A stretch of 64,000 nt of DNA from positions 1,037,185 to 1,101,184 of the forward strand of contig CP051238.1 in the NCBI GenBank assembly GCA_017794925.1. Direction: 5' to 3'. The stretch comes from Aestuariibacter sp. GTDB lineage: Bacteria > Pseudomonadota > Gammaproteobacteria > Enterobacterales > Alteromonadaceae. Made by a program: the position numbers and the translations under genes. This document shows positions 25,913 to 35,496 of the stretch, piece after piece; the first letter of the stretch is position 1, and every line of letters begins with the position of its first letter. The notes under the pieces were generated by a model that saw nothing but the letters and a program-made list of their open reading frames with translations, did no database searches and was not told the DNA's origin.

Positions 25913-25939
25913 TAAACAAGCCGGGCGCGAAGGCCCGGC
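25913..25939 (-). terminator. Terminator of the siderophore-type receptor gene
   Basis: Stem GCCGGGC/GCCCGGC with a six-base loop (CTTCGC on the minus strand), followed on that strand by TTGTTTACT, 8 bases after the receptor stop. Confidence 0.7.
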
Positions 25940-25946
25940 AATGCAA

Positions 25947-28076
25947 TTAGAACGCGTATTTCACGCTGATCTTCGCAGTACGTGGTGTACCTGGCATGGT
26001 CCACAGCGCAGAGTAAGAACTGGCGTAGTATTCCTTGTCGAACAGGTTGTCGATGTCAGCATTGATAACAATATTGTCAGACAGGTTTACCGAGCCAAAC
26101 AAGCGCACCGTGGTATAGCTGGGAAGAATGTAATCAGGGTCAATGGTTTCACCCAGGCGATCGCCTACGTACGTGACACTGGCACCTACTTTGGATTCTT
26201 TACCCGCAATATCCATGAAGTGCATGGCGGTAACATTCAGCTTGTGTTCCGGAATGTTAATCAGACGGCTTCCTGCAGGTATATTGACGCCCCAGTCAAA
26301 GTTAACAATGTCGTTTGACGTTTCTGCATCGACATATGCATAGGCAACGGTGACTGTCGTGTCGTCGGCAATCACAGCATTCAGGTCGACTTCGATACCC
26401 TGACTTTCCGCTTCACCCAGGGCTGCAGAGTAGCCAGAGTTAACCGGGTCCGCGCTCAGTACGTTAGACTTTTCAGCGCGGAATATAGCAACTGTACCGG
26501 TCAGGCTTTCATTGCCATTTGCGAATTTAACACCAGCTTCGTAGGACTTACTTTCTTCCGGGTCAAACGCCTCACCATTGGCATCGGTGCCAGAGTTCGG
26601 GCGGAAGCCTTCAGAGTAGCTTAAATACAGGGTGTAAAGATTAGAAGGCTCGTAGACCAGGCCGATACGAGGACTCGTCGCCGTTTGAGACTGACTGGAC
26701 TCTGAGTCAGCAAGGTAATTGTAGAAATCACGAGAATAATCGTCGAAACGGAAACCAGCCAGGACTTTTAACGAGTCAGTTAAGTCAATCTGGTCCTGCA
26801 CATACAGGCCGACCGTTGATTGATCTTCACGACGATCCCACAAAGCACCGGTCTCTGGCTGAGCCTGACCGTATTCCGGGTTTATCAGAGAAACAGAATA
26901 AGTGGTATCCCCTGCACCCCACGCGGTTCTCCAGCGCTGTTGAATTTGATCAAGTTGGTAGTCGTAGGCGTCAGCACCAATCAGAATGTGGTGAACAATG
27001 TCGCCGGTTTCAACGGTACCGCTCAGCTCAACACGACCTGACAAATCTTCTGCATCGTAGTCACGATAGCGACGTTGACGAGAGACCGTTTCTCCGTCTG
27101 TGTAAAGTAGTTGGCGGCCGCCGGATAGCTCCACTTCACTGGAGTAACCTTCGAATGACGATTCGCGGTAGCTCAGGCCCACCATAACACTCCAGTCACT
27201 GTTCAGACCGTGTTGCAACGTAAGCTGGTGGCCAAGTGCTTCAATATTCATAGGGCCATCGTTTGGTTCGCCATAAAAGGTATCGATTGGCACGGTACCG
27301 AATTCATAGTCTACTACTACAATGCCGCGATCAAACGGTGCTTCCTGGTCCAGTACTTCCAGCTCATAGGTCAGTGAGGTGTCGTCGGTGATCTGATAGG
27401 TAAGTGAAGGGGTGAAAGCCAGCTTATTGCTTTCCACAGTATTGCGGAAGCTACCTGCATCTTCATAAGCGCCGTTTACGCGGAAGGCGAGATCGTCGTT
27501 GATTGCATTGGTATAATCACCTTCAAGGCGATACAGGCTGTAGGTACCTGCTGTAGCCTGAATGTAACCTTCTTCGGTAAATTGTGGTTTTTTGGTGATG
27601 ATGTTGATAGTACCGCCAGGCTCACTGCGGCCGTAAAGTGCAGAGCCCGGGCCTTTTAAGACTTCAATGGCCTGAACATTTGACGTATCGCGACGACCGC
27701 TGAATCCGCGGCCAGCGCTAAAACCGTTAACTACGTAACCGGATGGCAAGTTTTCATCGCCGGCGAATCCACGAATGGCAAAGCTATCCCAAAGACCGCC
27801 GAAGCTATTTTGACGAGCTACGCCACTGGCAAAGTCCAGTGCATTCTGAAAATCATTCACGCCAACATCTTTCAGTAACTCAGCGCTCACGACATCAATA
27901 TTTTGTGGCAGTGATTTTAACGGAACATCACCACGGTAGGGTTGACGCTGCTGCACCACCTCAATTTGTTCCATTTCTTCCGGGGTTTCCTGGGCAATTG
28001 CGCTGGCACTATTAGCCAACGCAACAGAAACTGCCGCCGTTAGCGCAGTTTTCATAAAAATTCGGTGCTTCATCAT
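25947..28076 (-). CDS. TonB-dependent siderophore-type receptor
   Basis: 709 residues. A signal peptide ends near SAIAQ; the plug domain follows with LKSLPQNIDVVSAELL, FAIRGFAGDENLPSGYVVNGF and IEVLKGPGSALYGRSEPGGTINIITKKP, the standard pattern of FhuA/FpvA-like siderophore receptors. A 22-strand barrel ends in the aromatic residue of VKYAF. It takes up a ferric chelate or other large ligand across the outer membrane with TonB energy. I see no clear Fur box in the 341 bases upstream, only a 16-base AT-rich palindrome at 28347, so regulation may not be simply by iron. Confidence 0.9.
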   Translation of the reverse strand: MMKHRIFMKTALTAAVSVALANSASAIAQETPEEMEQIEVVQQRQPYRGDVPLKSLPQNIDVVSAELLKDVGVNDFQNALDFASGVARQNSFGGLWDSFAIRGFAGDENLPSGYVVNGFSAGRGFSGRRDTSNVQAIEVLKGPGSALYGRSEPGGTINIITKKPQFTEEGYIQATAGTYSLYRLEGDYTNAINDDLAFRVNGAYEDAGSFRNTVESNKLAFTPSLTYQITDDTSLTYELEVLDQEAPFDRGIVVVDYEFGTVPIDTFYGEPNDGPMNIEALGHQLTLQHGLNSDWSVMVGLSYRESSFEGYSSEVELSGGRQLLYTDGETVSRQRRYRDYDAEDLSGRVELSGTVETGDIVHHILIGADAYDYQLDQIQQRWRTAWGAGDTTYSVSLINPEYGQAQPETGALWDRREDQSTVGLYVQDQIDLTDSLKVLAGFRFDDYSRDFYNYLADSESSQSQTATSPRIGLVYEPSNLYTLYLSYSEGFRPNSGTDANGEAFDPEESKSYEAGVKFANGNESLTGTVAIFRAEKSNVLSADPVNSGYSAALGEAESQGIEVDLNAVIADDTTVTVAYAYVDAETSNDIVNFDWGVNIPAGSRLINIPEHKLNVTAMHFMDIAGKESKVGASVTYVGDRLGETIDPDYILPSYTTVRLFGSVNLSDNIVINADIDNLFDKEYYASSYSALWTMPGTPRTAKISVKYAF

Positions 28077-28417
28077 CTTGTGTTATCTCCAAAGGTTCTC
28101 TAATCAACGGCAAAAGGGCGCTATCCGGTGGCTGGTGTTATTTATTTTGTTGCCACACTTATGGTGTATTGATGCTGGATATTCCTTCCACAATCAGTAT
28201 AAGTGAGCTGACGCACTGCAAATGCGTCGAAAAAACTGGCTTTAGCAGCGTAAAATTTCAACGGCGCAGCAGTTGCAGCAGAAAATGCTAAATAAGAAAT
28301 AACCCACCGCTCTGTTAGGTTTTAACAGCAGTGCAAGTAATGATTGTTATGTTATAACATAATTGCAGGTGCGCGCAAGCAAGCCACATTTTGCGGCTAG
28401 CGAAGTAAACAACGTAG
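28077..28417. other. Intergenic region, 341 bases
   Basis: It separates the rpiR stop from the siderophore-type receptor start (both minus strand). It holds the receptor ribosome site (GGAG at 28086-28092) and a 16-base palindrome at 28347-28362. I see no ORF of note and no Fur box. Confidence 0.5.
28347..28362. promoter_or_regulatory. 16-base perfect palindrome
   Basis: TTATGTTATAACATAA is a perfect dyad, about 270 bases upstream of the receptor gene and 55 bases downstream of rpiR. It shares GTTATAACA-type halves with some metal-regulator sites but does not fit Fur. A role for it is only a guess. Confidence 0.4.
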
Positions 28418-29269
28418 TTAGATATTGCTTTCGTCAGTTGAAGAGGAATCAGCCAGACCGATAGCTAAAACCTGAGACAATAGTAGAGACGCTGACAGTG
28501 AACGGAAGGCGTCTACTCTGGCTTCTTGCACAATGAAGGAATGCTGACTTGTATTGGCTAAAGGGGAAATAGGGCTATCGGTGATAGACAGAACAGTCAC
28601 GCCCCGGTTAGCTGCTTGTGCTGCCAGCTCACAGGTGTTTGACGAGTAGGGACTGTAACTGATGGCGAGTAACAGGTCACCACGCTCGACGTTAGACATT
28701 TGTTCCTGAAACATGCCACCGGTGCCGCTGATCAAAAACACTTTCTTGTCGATATGATTCAATGCGTAATGAAGGTAGCTGGCAATAGTGTGTGCACGAC
28801 CATTGCCAAGCAGAAAAATATGCTTGGCACGTTTCATCAGGTCGATGGCGTGTTGAATATCGTCACGGTTAACAGAGTCTTCCAGATGACGAAGCGCATC
28901 GCGATTCGCTTTGGCGAAACGAGGTAATAACTCGTCACTGTGCCAGTCCTGCTGACCGCGCATTAGCTGTATGCGATTGCTGTAATTGCTGGTGTGCTCG
29001 AGTTTATCTTCTTTAATGATCTGCTTGATCTCATTAAAGCCTTTTAGCTCGAGCGCCGCAGAAAAACGAATTAATGTAGAAGGTGGAACCTGGATTCGCT
29101 CAGAGATAACAGCAATCGTTTCAAATGCCACTACGTTTGGATTTTCCAAAACAAATTTAGCAACTTGCTTTAACCGCTTGCTCATTTGCGGATAGCGGGA
29201 CTTAATCAGGTCCTGCAATTCACTCCAGTTCAAACCCTTGTCTTCCTCTACTTCTACATCAACTGTCAT
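28418..29269 (-). CDS. iolR: RpiR-family regulator, probable repressor of the inositol genes
   Basis: 283 residues. It has an N-terminal HTH_6 domain (SKRLKQVAKFVLENPNVVAFETIAVISERIQVPPSTLIRFSAAL) and a C-terminal SIS sugar-phosphate-binding domain (AKHIFLLGNGRAHTIASYLHYAL, ISYSPYSSNT). RpiR proteins control sugar and inositol catabolism and are released by a phosphorylated intermediate. It lies 35 bases after a TIM-barrel gene, downstream of a TGAAATA-N2-TATTTCA site, so it would be self-controlled. Seven such sites stand before the iol genes. Sinorhizobium IolR, also RpiR-type, recognises GGAA-N6-TTCC; the site here is GAAA-N6-TTTC. The symbol rests on this context. Confidence 0.8.
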   Translation of the reverse strand: MTVDVEVEEDKGLNWSELQDLIKSRYPQMSKRLKQVAKFVLENPNVVAFETIAVISERIQVPPSTLIRFSAALELKGFNEIKQIIKEDKLEHTSNYSNRIQLMRGQQDWHSDELLPRFAKANRDALRHLEDSVNRDDIQHAIDLMKRAKHIFLLGNGRAHTIASYLHYALNHIDKKVFLISGTGGMFQEQMSNVERGDLLLAISYSPYSSNTCELAAQAANRGVTVLSITDSPISPLANTSQHSFIVQEARVDAFRSLSASLLLSQVLAIGLADSSSTDESNI

Positions 29270-29304
29270 TTTTTTACTCTACTACGTTAACCAGCTTAGA
29301 AGAA

Positions 29305-30246
29305 TTATCGGCTTATACTTTGTTGCAACGCAGAGATAGAGGTTTCTAATCCTGCTTCTACAGACATCGTTAAGTCTTCCATTTCTAAGGATACGTAATC
29401 ATTGTAACCAGTCATGCGTACAACCGAGAAAAACTCCTTCCACCATTGCAGATCCTGACCACAGCCAACAGCGACATAGTTCCATGTTCGGTTAGCGGTG
29501 TCTTCCACAACTTTAGTCTCAAGCAGACCATTCACATCCACAAGGCCTCGTTCCAGTCGAACGTCTTTGCCGTGAACGTGGTGAATAGCATCTCCCAGGT
29601 TTCGTGCTGCTGCAATGGGGTCCATCCCCATCCAAATCATATGGCTTGGATCAAGGTTAAGGCCAACCATTGGGCCAACAGCATTACGCAGTCGGAATAA
29701 TGTTTCCGGATTGTATACTAGCATTGAGCTGAAATTTTCCAGAGCAATTTTTTCTACACCGTGTTTTTCAGCATGCGCAACCAGTTCTTTCCAGTAAGGG
29801 ATTGCGACATCGTTCCATTGGTAATCCAGACGTTCTTTCAGAATGGGTGGCCAGCTCACGGTATACGTGATCCAGTTAGGTACCGTATCTTCAGCTGAGG
29901 CCGGCGGTAAACCACTCATCATCACAATTTTCTTCACACCCAACAGACCGGCTAATTCCATTGTTTTAAATGAAACCGCTTTGTGGTCCTGACCCATTTC
30001 ACTGGGATCCAAGGGGTTGCCAGAGCAATTTAATGCGGCGATTTCCATGCCGCGAGAGCTCAGTTCCCCAAGAAAAGCTTCACGGGCATCTGCACTGGCA
30101 ATAAGTTCGTCCATGCGAACATGTGGCGCAGACGACCAGCCACCCGTTGTCATTTCAACGGCTTTCACACCTCTGGCTGATAAGTAATCGAGCATGTCTT
30201 CAAAAGCTAAATGCCCAAGGCTGTCAGTACAACAGGATAATTTCAT
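29305..30246 (-). CDS. TIM-barrel sugar-phosphate isomerase/epimerase family protein
   Basis: 313 residues from the ATG at 30246, with GAGG five bases upstream; an in-frame GTG at 30252 is less likely. It is an AP-endonuclease-2/xylose-isomerase-like barrel: MKLSCCTDSLGHLAFEDMLDYL at the start, ALENFSSMLVYNPETLFRL and GLNLDPSHMIWMGMDP with metal ligands Glu, Asp and His, then HHVHGKDVRL. It probably isomerises or dehydrates an inositol derivative in the cytoplasm. It heads a two-gene operon with the RpiR regulator and has an operator at 30281-30296. It differs from IolE, IolI and IolH encoded further on, so it is a fourth barrel of this kind in the regulon. Confidence 0.8.
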   Translation of the reverse strand: MKLSCCTDSLGHLAFEDMLDYLSARGVKAVEMTTGGWSSAPHVRMDELIASADAREAFLGELSSRGMEIAALNCSGNPLDPSEMGQDHKAVSFKTMELAGLLGVKKIVMMSGLPPASAEDTVPNWITYTVSWPPILKERLDYQWNDVAIPYWKELVAHAEKHGVEKIALENFSSMLVYNPETLFRLRNAVGPMVGLNLDPSHMIWMGMDPIAAARNLGDAIHHVHGKDVRLERGLVDVNGLLETKVVEDTANRTWNYVAVGCGQDLQWWKEFFSVVRMTGYNDYVSLEMEDLTMSVEAGLETSISALQQSISR

Positions 30247-30280
30247 AAACACCTCGAAAAGGAATGGGGTTTCATAACGA

Positions 30281-30296
30281 TGAAATATTTATTTCA
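30281..30296. promoter_or_regulatory. Putative IolR operator 1
   Basis: TGAAATATTTATTTCA, inverted repeat TGAAATA-TT-TATTTCA, 35 bases upstream of the TIM-barrel/rpiR operon. Confidence 0.75.
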
Positions 30297-30302
30297 TTAT
30301 AA

Positions 30303-30330
30303 GCGAAAATAGGCGGATGTTAATCCGCCT
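30303..30330 (-). terminator. Terminator of the inositol-regulon TonB receptor
   Basis: Perfect 8-base stem AGGCGGAT/ATCCGCCT with a four-base loop, followed on the minus strand by ATTTTC. On the plus strand a T7 run follows after five bases, so it could work in both directions. Confidence 0.7.
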
Positions 30331-30357
30331 ACGTGTTTTTTTACTCAATAATTGGTA

Positions 30358-33219
30358 TTAGAACTGTCCACGGAAACCAACGCTGTAACGTGGTCCAGTG
30401 TTGCGGTACAGAATAAATTGCTCATCGTAACGACCGTGTTTGCGAATCGCTTCATCGGTAATGTTCACGCCTTGAACAAATACGGAGAAATCTTCGCTGA
30501 AGCGGTAAGTTAACTGGAAGTCAACTTGTGAGAACTCTTCTGTAAACACAGGTTCAACACCGGCTTTAGGGTTGATCAGTGACTCCAGGAATTCATCACG
30601 ATTGCTCCATGAAACACGCGCTTCGAATGAATCCATTTCGTAAAATACCGTGGCATTCATTGAGTCACCCAGACCAGGAATCGCAAACAACGTGCTTACG
30701 TCGCTGTTCGATGCGATTGATGCATTGGAATCCAGGAATGTCGCGTTAGCAGAGAAGCCTAACCCTTCCAGAGCGCCGTCATCAAATGCGTACTGTGCAG
30801 CAATTTCATAGCCGGTTACATCAGCTGTTTCGCTGTTCAGTGGGCGTTGAACGTTAAAGTCGATAGTGCCAGCGGCGATATCGATAGCTGAGTCATCAGC
30901 TAATAATGGATCCTGAATATCAACACCAGACACAGTAACAACTTCGTTATCCGTTACGATGAAGTTTTGTACTTCTTTTTGGAAGATTGCCAGGCTTACA
31001 TAGTTAATGTCACCCCAGTAATACTCGAATGAGGCATCCAGGTTAATTGACGTGTAAGGCTTCAGGTTTACATTACCAGCCACCGCGTTGAGTGAACCAG
31101 GACGTAAATCCAGGTATGAGAAGCGCGGCGCCAAATCTTTCAGTTCCGGACGCGTCATTGTTTCAGATACCGCCAGTCGAACCACAAAATCGTCTGTTGG
31201 GTTCAGCGTAAAGCTAAAGTTAGGCAGAATCTTCAGGTAGTCGTTGGTTTCTGACTGGAAGCCAGTACCGTTGGTATCATATGCCGGGTTGTATTGGGTT
31301 GCAGTTGTCTGAGTCAGACCCGTCAGCAGCTGTTGTGAACCCACGGCTTCGTCTTTGGTATATACCAAACGAGCGCCGGTATTGATCTTCCAAGGCATAT
31401 TGCTGAATTCGCCTTCAAACAACATGTCAGCGTATGCTGCCATAATGGTTTCAGTGACTTCATAACTGTCAGGTTGTTTGGTACCCAGGAAACCACCTGG
31501 CTGGGCATTATAGAATGCTTCCGAAGTGCCGGCTTCATAACCATAATAGGCATCTCGCGCTGCAAACCCTTCATCTGACGTCTGCCAGTTAATGTAGTCG
31601 TTCAGGTTAAACGTATACAGATCGCGGAATGTATTAGGAGATACGCCGCTTAACAAGCCTGATGTATCAAAATCCAGAAGTAACTCATTTGGTACATCCG
31701 TAATGAAGAAGCAGTACTGACAGAAAACGTCAAAGCTGGGTCGAATAATATCGACTGTTTTCTCTTCTTTTGAGTAGTTAACACCAAACTTCACTTTGCT
31801 CAGCATACCGCCATCAAACGGTTCGTAGGTGCTGTCGATAGCGAACTGGTAGATGCTGCCTTCAACAGAGTTACCGCCTGTGCCATCACCAGCCTGATCA
31901 CCATACTGGGCAACGTGAGAACGATAGCTGTCTTTGTCCAGCAAGCGATCGATGATGGCCTGAGGATAAATGATTTCAGCCTCTGAACCGTAGTTGTCGA
32001 AATGGAAGTCATCTGAAGGGTCATTCGGGTCGTCAGTGAAGCCCATTACAGCCTGACCATTACCTTTACCTTGTTTGGCTTCAGATGATGAATAGCCAAA
32101 ATCAAATACGGTAGTCAGTTCATCATTGACGGTCCATTTGAAGTTAGCACCCAATGCCATTGTTTTAGTCGGGCGGCCTTCAAGACGGTTCAGAATACCG
32201 ACTTCTGACGAAATATCTTGCTCCAGAACGGTGCCATTTTCATTCAGAATGACATTCGACGTTGCAGCCGGGGTACCAAACCATGAACCCAGCATCGTTG
32301 CAGAAGACGTAACTTCGTAATCGTTGTAGAAACCGTCAACCGTCATTAACAAGTCATCGGCGATATAGTGTTGAAATACACCTTGAATGTTGAAGCGTTC
32401 ACGTTCCTGAGTACGGCGACCTGTTTGTGTTTCACGCGGAATAAACGCAGTAGATACGTTACCTGGATTTGGGTTAGCTACATCAGCAAAGTTAATTGAA
32501 TCTACGTCAGTAGGTAACCAACCATTCGTATTGGTAAAATCTTCCTGAGACTTACGGTTCTGATACGATGCAGAAATCAGCAGGCCTGTCGCGCCATCGT
32601 TAAAGCTGGTTGAGTACAAACCAAACAGCTGCGGTGTTGTTTCACCACTGTTTTCATCATAAAGCCCCTGGGCTGTAAACAACATGGTGTCATCTGATAA
32701 TGAAAAAGGACGCGCCGTTTTCAGGTTAATTGTTGCACCGATACCGCCTTCCTGAAGAGAGGCTACACCGGACTTATAAATGTCAGCGCCTGAAATCAGT
32801 TCTGCAGGATACAGGTCAAAACTAAATTCACGACCACCTGTCTCAGATACGATACGACGACCGTTTACCAACACGGTATTAAAGCTTGGACCAAAACCAC
32901 GTACGGTAACAAACTGCCCTTCACCGCCGTTACGATCAATGGCGATGCCAGGAATACGCTGTAGTGATTCTGCGATGTTGGTATCCGGGAATTTACCCAG
33001 GTCCTCTGCAGAAATCGCATCTACCACACCCGGTGCAGAACGCTTAATGTCTTGTGCAGCACTTAAGCTACGGCGAATACCGCGAACTTCAATGATCTCA
33101 GCATCTTGTCCTGCAGCCTGGGCTGCTTGTGCTTCCTGAGCAGTTGCTATTGTAGGTACAGAACTTAAAGCACTGGTAATACAACATGCTAATAGTGTCT
33201 TTCTGTAACAAACGGCCAT
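30358..33219 (-). CDS. TonB-dependent receptor, Caulobacter type, of the inositol regulon
   Basis: 953 residues from the ATG at 33219 (MAVCYRKTLLACC), preceded by GGAG; the frame runs on to 33300 without a better start. A signal peptide ends near TIATAQ. Then comes the plug with EVRGIRRSLSAAQDIKRSA, ISAEDLGKFPDTNIAESLQR and VTVRGFGPSFNTVLVNGRR, the signature of large receptors that import carbohydrates in marine and aquatic bacteria. The barrel ends RYSVGFRGQF. An operator of the regulon lies 130 bases upstream, so it probably brings inositol or an inositol-containing compound through the outer membrane. A free small polyol would not need such a receptor, which hints at a larger substrate (inference). 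Confidence 0.9.
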   Translation of the reverse strand: MAVCYRKTLLACCITSALSSVPTIATAQEAQAAQAAGQDAEIIEVRGIRRSLSAAQDIKRSAPGVVDAISAEDLGKFPDTNIAESLQRIPGIAIDRNGGEGQFVTVRGFGPSFNTVLVNGRRIVSETGGREFSFDLYPAELISGADIYKSGVASLQEGGIGATINLKTARPFSLSDDTMLFTAQGLYDENSGETTPQLFGLYSTSFNDGATGLLISASYQNRKSQEDFTNTNGWLPTDVDSINFADVANPNPGNVSTAFIPRETQTGRRTQERERFNIQGVFQHYIADDLLMTVDGFYNDYEVTSSATMLGSWFGTPAATSNVILNENGTVLEQDISSEVGILNRLEGRPTKTMALGANFKWTVNDELTTVFDFGYSSSEAKQGKGNGQAVMGFTDDPNDPSDDFHFDNYGSEAEIIYPQAIIDRLLDKDSYRSHVAQYGDQAGDGTGGNSVEGSIYQFAIDSTYEPFDGGMLSKVKFGVNYSKEEKTVDIIRPSFDVFCQYCFFITDVPNELLLDFDTSGLLSGVSPNTFRDLYTFNLNDYINWQTSDEGFAARDAYYGYEAGTSEAFYNAQPGGFLGTKQPDSYEVTETIMAAYADMLFEGEFSNMPWKINTGARLVYTKDEAVGSQQLLTGLTQTTATQYNPAYDTNGTGFQSETNDYLKILPNFSFTLNPTDDFVVRLAVSETMTRPELKDLAPRFSYLDLRPGSLNAVAGNVNLKPYTSINLDASFEYYWGDINYVSLAIFQKEVQNFIVTDNEVVTVSGVDIQDPLLADDSAIDIAAGTIDFNVQRPLNSETADVTGYEIAAQYAFDDGALEGLGFSANATFLDSNASIASNSDVSTLFAIPGLGDSMNATVFYEMDSFEARVSWSNRDEFLESLINPKAGVEPVFTEEFSQVDFQLTYRFSEDFSVFVQGVNITDEAIRKHGRYDEQFILYRNTGPRYSVGFRGQF

Positions 33220-33347
33220 ACGTTTTCTCCAGATAGTTTTTTGTAAGTTTAGTGTTAACTGCGTTGCTTGTAATGATGACTTTGTAAGTAGGGTTGTCAT
33301 CTGTTGACATAATTTTTACAAAATAATATTCCGGTAGTCAACAAAAA

Positions 33348-33363
33348 AGAAATAAATATTTCA
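33348..33363. promoter_or_regulatory. Putative IolR operator 2
   Basis: AGAAATAAATATTTCA: 15 of 16 positions fit TGAAATA-N2-TATTTCR. It is upstream of the TonB receptor gene. Confidence 0.7.
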
Positions 33364-33508
33364 TTTTAAGTTAACGAAAATGTACATGAATGGCTCATAT
33401 AAGCTGCAAAAGGCGTGTGAAAGGTACTATTTAGGCAGTTTATAGTGGTTATACGCGTGAAGTAATATGTTTTATACAGAGTGGTGAACGACGAAAGATG
33501 TCATGAAA

Positions 33509-33524
33509 TGAAATATAAATTTCG
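33509..33524. promoter_or_regulatory. Putative IolR operator 3
   Basis: TGAAATATAAATTTCG: the GAAA and TTTC arms fit, with one central deviation. It lies 245 bases upstream of the NCS1-type permease start. Confidence 0.6.
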
Positions 33525-33768
33525 TTTGTAATTGGGTTTGAATTGTTTTATTTTGGTTATGTTAAATATTTGTCACTTAACTTTAACAAGTTGATTGTAG
33601 GCGAATGTCTGGCTGAATCGCATTATTTATGCGAACTCGAATGTGATTACTAACGCTGCTTAAGTCTGTTAAACAGACCAGGATTTCTAGCGTTTATAGT
33701 GTACATGAAACAGCGGGCAATTAACCGTCTATATTTGTTTTGACTTGGACTTTTTGGAGGTAGCTACT

Positions 33769-35496
33769 GTGAGCGAAGTGCAAGAATTTGAAAATCAGCC
33801 GGTTGCGGCGAATAAACTTGAACCCGCGAGGCATTTCGCTGCCAGCTACGCCGGTGAACACGTTGCCGGTACAGAGTTTGTTATTGGTGCGTTATTCGTT
33901 TCATTAGGTGTGTCGACCTACGATGTCATTGTGGGTTTAATGATGGGTAATATTCTGGCTGTGCTAACCTGGGCCTTTATTACTGCGCCGATTGCCGTGA
34001 GAACGCGTTTGACGCTGTATGCGTATCTGGAAAAGGTCGCGGGCCCTGGCGTCGTTAAAATCTACAGCGTTATAAATGGTGCACTCTTTGTCATCATCGC
34101 CGGCGCAATGATTACGGTTTCGGCGTCCGCGGTCAGAATTCCTTTTGGTATTCCTCCTCAGGTAACCTGGTATCCCAACAGCTTGAGTTTCGTATTTGTT
34201 GCAGTGGTGGTTGGTATCGTCATTAGTTACGTTGCTATCAACGGGTTCAAAAAAGTGGCGCAGTTTGCAGCGGTGTGTGCACCCTGGATGATTCTGATGT
34301 TCCTGATTGGCGGTATCGCTGCATTGCCATTACTAATTAGTGCTACAGAAGGTGTGTCAGGTATTTCAAGTTTTGCTGACTTTGCTGCGGTCGGTGATAC
34401 CTTTATATGGCGAGAGCAAGATAATGGTATAGGTATTTGGCACGTGGCTGCGTTTGCCTGGGTATGTAATGTGCCAATGCATGGCGCGATGTCAGATATG
34501 ACGATTCTTCGCTTCGCCAAAAAATCTTCTTATGGTTTGTTTTCAGCACTCGGTATGTTCATCGGCCACTATATGGCCTGGATCTGTGCCGGTATCATGG
34601 GTGCGGCGGCAGCGATGATACTGAATACCACTGTCTCTCAGTTGGATGCGGGTGAAGTGGCGTATCAGGCGTTAGGTTGGGCCGGTATCCTCGCGGTAGT
34701 CATCGCGGGCTGGACGACATCTAATCCTACTATCTACAGAGCGGGTCTGGCGTTCCAGTCTATTAATCCTAAATGGGATCGCATTAAGGTCACCATTGTT
34801 GTGGGTATATTTACGACGATTATTGCCTGCTTCCCGTTTGCGTTCGCACAAATGCTCGACTTCCTGGGTATCATGGGTCTGGCCATAGCGCCAATTGGCG
34901 CGGTGTTATTTGCCGAACACTGGTTGTTAAATAAAGCGGGAATGACGCCTTATTGGAACAGCTACAAAGGCAACAATATTAATGTGCCTGCACTGGTTGC
35001 CTGGTTGGGGTCACTTTGTTTCGCTTTCCTGTTGAATACTGTGGCTGATGTTCACTTGTTCTTCCTTCTGTTACCCACTTGGATTATGGCAACCGTGTCA
35101 TACATGGTACTGGCCGCGTTATCGGGTGCCAGAGAAGATTTTACTGCGCAGGCTGCGCAGGAGAAGGCTGCATATGAAGCCAGAGTGGCAGAAGAAAAAG
35201 CGTTCTTTAGTCACACTGAACAAATCGATACTGCTACCGCAAAAGATATCGCAAAGAACCCTTTGGTTATGCTCGCGCGATTAGTTGCTATTGGATCCTT
35301 GGTCGCGTGCGGTGCGCTGGCAATTTGGGTTTATTCTGCAGGTCCTGAGTCACTGGACCAGTTCCAGCAGTGGCTGATAGTACCTACCATTTTGTATTTC
35401 ATTTCCGGTACATACTGGTTCACTAAAAAGGAATCAGCAGAGACTGAGGAAACGGAATACTACAGTCAACAGCCTGAAGTGGAGAGCCGGGGATGA
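33769..35496 (+). CDS. NCS1-type (cytosine/purine permease-like) transporter
   Basis: 575 residues from the GTG at 33769, with GGAGG eight bases upstream; a TTG at 33745 opens the frame earlier but is unlikely. It has about twelve to fourteen membrane segments. The opening EFVIGALFVSLGVSTYDVIVGLMMGN and the segment AGWTTSNPTIYRAGLAF match the NCS1 nucleobase:cation symporter family. A charged cytoplasmic loop (AAQEKAAYEARVAEEKAFF) precedes the last two segments. Inositol importers are normally MFS, SSS or ABC proteins, so an NCS1-type protein under the inositol regulator is unusual. It overlaps the next gene by four bases (ATGA). Confidence 0.85.
   Translation: MSEVQEFENQPVAANKLEPARHFAASYAGEHVAGTEFVIGALFVSLGVSTYDVIVGLMMGNILAVLTWAFITAPIAVRTRLTLYAYLEKVAGPGVVKIYSVINGALFVIIAGAMITVSASAVRIPFGIPPQVTWYPNSLSFVFVAVVVGIVISYVAINGFKKVAQFAAVCAPWMILMFLIGGIAALPLLISATEGVSGISSFADFAAVGDTFIWREQDNGIGIWHVAAFAWVCNVPMHGAMSDMTILRFAKKSSYGLFSALGMFIGHYMAWICAGIMGAAAAMILNTTVSQLDAGEVAYQALGWAGILAVVIAGWTTSNPTIYRAGLAFQSINPKWDRIKVTIVVGIFTTIIACFPFAFAQMLDFLGIMGLAIAPIGAVLFAEHWLLNKAGMTPYWNSYKGNNINVPALVAWLGSLCFAFLLNTVADVHLFFLLLPTWIMATVSYMVLAALSGAREDFTAQAAQEKAAYEARVAEEKAFFSHTEQIDTATAKDIAKNPLVMLARLVAIGSLVACGALAIWVYSAGPESLDQFQQWLIVPTILYFISGTYWFTKKESAETEETEYYSQQPEVESRG

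Larger units (their letters stand above)
33220..33768. other. Divergent promoter region, 549 bases
   Basis: It lies between the TonB receptor (minus) and the NCS1-type permease (plus). Two putative IolR operators (33348-33363 and 33509-33524) face one gene each. GGAGG at 33756-33760 is the permease ribosome site. The rest is AT-rich with no ORF of note. Confidence 0.6.

Noticed and set aside
28077..28417. Fur box for the siderophore-type receptor
   Set aside because: No stretch fits the 7-1-7 form; the only dyad (28347) does not match.
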